Shown here piece by piece: positions 21,393-23,070 of a DNA stretch of 23,070 nucleotides. Made by a program: the position numbers and the translations under genes. Where the stretch lies: the NCBI GenBank assembly GCA_041624375.1, contig JBFJVD010000017.1:1-23070 (forward strand). The letters run 5' to 3'. Below the pieces are notes generated by a model that made no database searches, was not told the DNA's origin, and worked only from the letters and a program-made list of their open reading frames with translations. This DNA comes from JBFJVD01 sp041624375. Lineage in GTDB: Bacteria > Chloroflexota > Anaerolineae > Anaerolineales > E44-bin32. The stretch's first letter is position 1; every line of letters begins with the position of its first letter.

Positions 21393-22670
21393 TCAGCCCA
21401 CCGCAACCAGCGTGAAGTCGTCCTCCTGCTGCGCCTCGCCAATAAACCCGACGACGGAGTCCACCATCCGGTCGCAGGCCGCCTGGGCTCCGAGCCCCAC
21501 CAGCGACCCGGCATGCTCCAGCAAGCGCTCCCGGCCAAATCCTTCCCCTTCCGCGTTCCGCGCGTCGGAGATTCCGTCGGTATGCAACAGCAGCAGTCCC
21601 CGAGCCGGGACCTCAATCGTCTGCACATCGAATTCGGGCGCTTCGAGGATGCCCAGCGGCTGACCGGTCTGCAGCGGCGCCGACTCGACTCTGCCGTCTG
21701 CGTGGCAGAGCAGCGGAAGCTCGTGCCCGGCGCGGGCGTACGCAAGCCGTCGGGTCCCGACATCGAGAACGCCGTAGAGCGCCGTGACGAACAGGTTGCG
21801 GGCGTTCATCTCCAGCAGGCGCTCGTTCGCCTCGCGCAGCGCCTCTTCCGCCGAGCGTCTGCGCCGGGCTCCCGCCCGCAGCAGCGCCCGCACCTGCGCC
21901 ATGAAGATCGCCGCCGGCACCCCCTTATCGGTGACATCGCCGATCATCAAACCGACCGACCCCTCTTCGAGCGAGAATAGGTCGTAGAAGTCGCCCCCCA
22001 CCTGACGAGCGGTCACGAGACGCGCACCGAATTCCACCCCCGGCGCCTCGGGAAGCGCTTGCGGCAGCAGACTCAGCTGGATCGAGCGCGCCAGCCCGAG
22101 CTCATGCTCCAGCTTCTCTTTCTCGATGATCTGGGCTTGTGCAGCCTTCAGCGCGTCGTAGGCCTGCAGAAGCTCCGCATTCTTGGTTTGCAGGCTGGCG
22201 ATGGAGAGTTCGTGCGCATCGCGCAACCGCTCGCTCAATACACGTACCATATCGTAGGCAAGCCGCGGATATTTGTGGAGCAGTGAGTCGAAATCGGCCT
22301 GAGTCATCACCCAGGCCGTCGTTGGCGAGGCGGCCCGGACACTGGCAGTGCGCAGTCCGTCCGGGTTCAGCAAACTCATTTCCCCGATAAATTCGCCGGG
22401 GCCGCGGCGGGCCAGGACCTGCTCCTCCGGCGTTCCGACCGCTTTGAGGACTTCGATACGGCCTTCTCGTACGATGTAGAAGGCCTCCCCTAGATCCCCT
22501 TCCTGGATCAGCAGCTCGTCGGGAGCGAATGTGCGGGTGGCGAGCGATTCGGCCAGTGACGCCAGGGCGCTCTCGGGGAGACCGGCAAAGAGCGGGACCC
22601 GAGCCAGCAGTTCTTCGCCTACACCGCGGGTCCCCCCACCCTCCCGCTTTGCCCGCCGCGTTGCGCCCAT
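21393..22670 (-). CDS. cNMP-binding domain / PP2C-type (SpoIIE, RsbU-like) serine phosphatase
   Basis: About 425 residues from ATG 22670; a GTG at 22679 is in frame and neither has a good ribosome site. A cyclic-nucleotide-binding domain comes first (about 25-150: VPLFAGLPESALASLAE, IQEGDLGEAFYIVREG, GEFIGEMSLL with RTASVRA). A coiled coil (about 160-195) leads to a SpoIIE-type phosphatase with GGDFYD, GDVTDKGVPAAIFMA, TDGISDARN and EDDFTLVAV holding the metal-binding aspartates. Such proteins dephosphorylate anti-sigma-factor antagonists or similar partners in response to a small ligand. No sigma-factor partner is nearby, so the pathway is unknown. It ends next to a hairpin and starts just downstream of the peptidase terminator. 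Confidence 0.9.
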   Translation of the reverse strand: MGATRRAKREGGGTRGVGEELLARVPLFAGLPESALASLAESLATRTFAPDELLIQEGDLGEAFYIVREGRIEVLKAVGTPEEQVLARRGPGEFIGEMSLLNPDGLRTASVRAASPTTAWVMTQADFDSLLHKYPRLAYDMVRVLSERLRDAHELSIASLQTKNAELLQAYDALKAAQAQIIEKEKLEHELGLARSIQLSLLPQALPEAPGVEFGARLVTARQVGGDFYDLFSLEEGSVGLMIGDVTDKGVPAAIFMAQVRALLRAGARRRRSAEEALREANERLLEMNARNLFVTALYGVLDVGTRRLAYARAGHELPLLCHADGRVESAPLQTGQPLGILEAPEFDVQTIEVPARGLLLLHTDGISDARNAEGEGFGRERLLEHAGSLVGLGAQAACDRMVDSVVGFIGEAQQEDDFTLVAVG

Positions 22671-22684
22671 CCCAGCCACCGCCG

Positions 22685-22721
22685 ATAGAAAGCGGCCCGG
22701 AGGCTTGGAGCTCCGGGCCGC
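22685..22721 (-). terminator. intrinsic terminator of the peptidase gene
   Basis: On the minus strand an 11-bp GC stem with an 8-base loop (22692-22702 with 22711-22721) is followed by TTTCTATC, 13 bases after the peptidase stop. It separates that gene from the phosphatase gene in the same direction. Confidence 0.8.
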
Positions 22722-22733
22722 CTGCGAAACTCG

Positions 22734-23069
22734 CTATGCAGGTTCCGTGGGGAGCTCCAATGCTTCGAGCTCCTCCAGCGCCCTGCCAATCACATCGAAG
22801 CCGCCCTGCCAGAAGGCCGAAGAGGCGATTTCGATCCCGGCTTTCTTTAACACCTGCTCCGGCGAGGCAGAACCGCCGGCTGCCAGGATATCGATGTAGC
22901 GCGGTTTGAACGCGTCGCCTTCTTGACGGTACTGCTCATACAGCGAAAGCACCAGCAGTTGGCCGAAGGCGTAGGCGTACACATAGAACGGAAAGTGGTA
23001 GAAGTGGGGCACCACACTCCACTCGATCTGGAAGTCTTCGCTCAGGTCGAGCGAGTCGCCGAACTGCTC
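22734..23069 (-). CDS. M3-family oligoendopeptidase F-like metallopeptidase, C-terminal part
   Basis: The frame is open to the right edge; 111 residues of the C-terminus are visible. The segment VPHFYHFPFYVYAYAFGQLL is the substrate-binding helix typical of PepF-like M3 peptidases, followed by LYEQYRQEGDAFKPRYIDIL, LAAGGSASPEQVLKKAGIEI and FWQGGFDVI, all family signatures near the C-terminus. The zinc site HExxH lies upstream, outside the window, so activity cannot be judged here. Such enzymes degrade short peptides in the cytoplasm. Confidence 0.9.
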   Translation of the reverse strand, partial: EQFGDSLDLSEDFQIEWSVVPHFYHFPFYVYAYAFGQLLVLSLYEQYRQEGDAFKPRYIDILAAGGSASPEQVLKKAGIEIASSAFWQGGFDVIGRALEELEALELPTEPA

Positions 23070-23070
23070 C

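Noticed and set aside
1..23070. CRISPR arrays, insertion sequences, integrases, att sites or defence genes
   Set aside because: None seen: there are no regular spaced repeats, no transposase motifs, and the single tRNA gene has no integrase or duplicated 3' end beside it.

Overview
The window looks like a chromosomal segment of a GC-rich, environmental, respiring bacterium. The best guess is a member of the Chloroflexota (Anaerolineae/Caldilineae-like). This is an inference from the style of the multiheme cytochromes, the NarL-type two-component systems and the bc-complex layout; no marker gene fixes the taxon. No insertion sequence, integrase, phage gene or CRISPR array is visible, and base composition is even, so nothing suggests recent transfer.

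Layout. (1) 1-904: the tail of a LuxR/NarL response regulator, an 18-bp perfect palindrome, and a degenerate stand-alone receiver-like protein. (2) 1003-4194: a ten-heme lipoprotein cytochrome built from two tandem five-heme repeats with EF-hand loops, a strong terminator, then a convergent membrane-anchored diheme cytochrome c. (3) 4569-6634: a sensor kinase with seven membrane helices and its overlapping NarL-type regulator. (4) 6730-10920, minus strand: a probable operon of a 39-residue membrane miniprotein, a small two-CW cysteine protein, an octaheme cytochrome c, a Tat-exported four-cluster ferredoxin and an NrfD-type membrane subunit, followed after a hairpin by a DoxX-like protein. (5) 11166-13296, minus strand: a second kinase/regulator pair whose sensor domain is homologous to that of the first. 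(6) 13467-18455, minus strand: a cytochrome bc-type complex (Rieske, b6-subunit IV fused cytochrome b, two membrane-anchored diheme cytochromes c) ending in a secreted/membrane zinc-ribbon protein of unknown function, driven by a clear -35/-10 promoter. (7) 18637-23070: housekeeping genes: RNase D, a beta-CASP metallo-beta-lactamase RNase, tRNA-Ser(CGA), a cNMP-binding/SpoIIE-type phosphatase and the end of an oligoendopeptidase F-like peptidase.

How it may work together (inference). The octaheme/FeS/NrfD module and the bc complex are both quinone-linked electron-transfer units. Together with the two further cytochromes they offer about 24 CXXCH heme c sites in the window. No terminal oxidase or molybdenum catalytic subunit is present. 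The two NarX/NarL-like systems sit between the respiratory blocks and probably adjust them to redox or electron-acceptor state. The most unusual items are the duplicated decaheme/EF-hand lipoprotein, the unnamed 7-helix HGxHEW sensor domain shared by both kinases, the cytochrome b with an APWY Qo motif and a soluble tail, and the translationally coupled miniprotein and two-CW gene in front of the octaheme operon.
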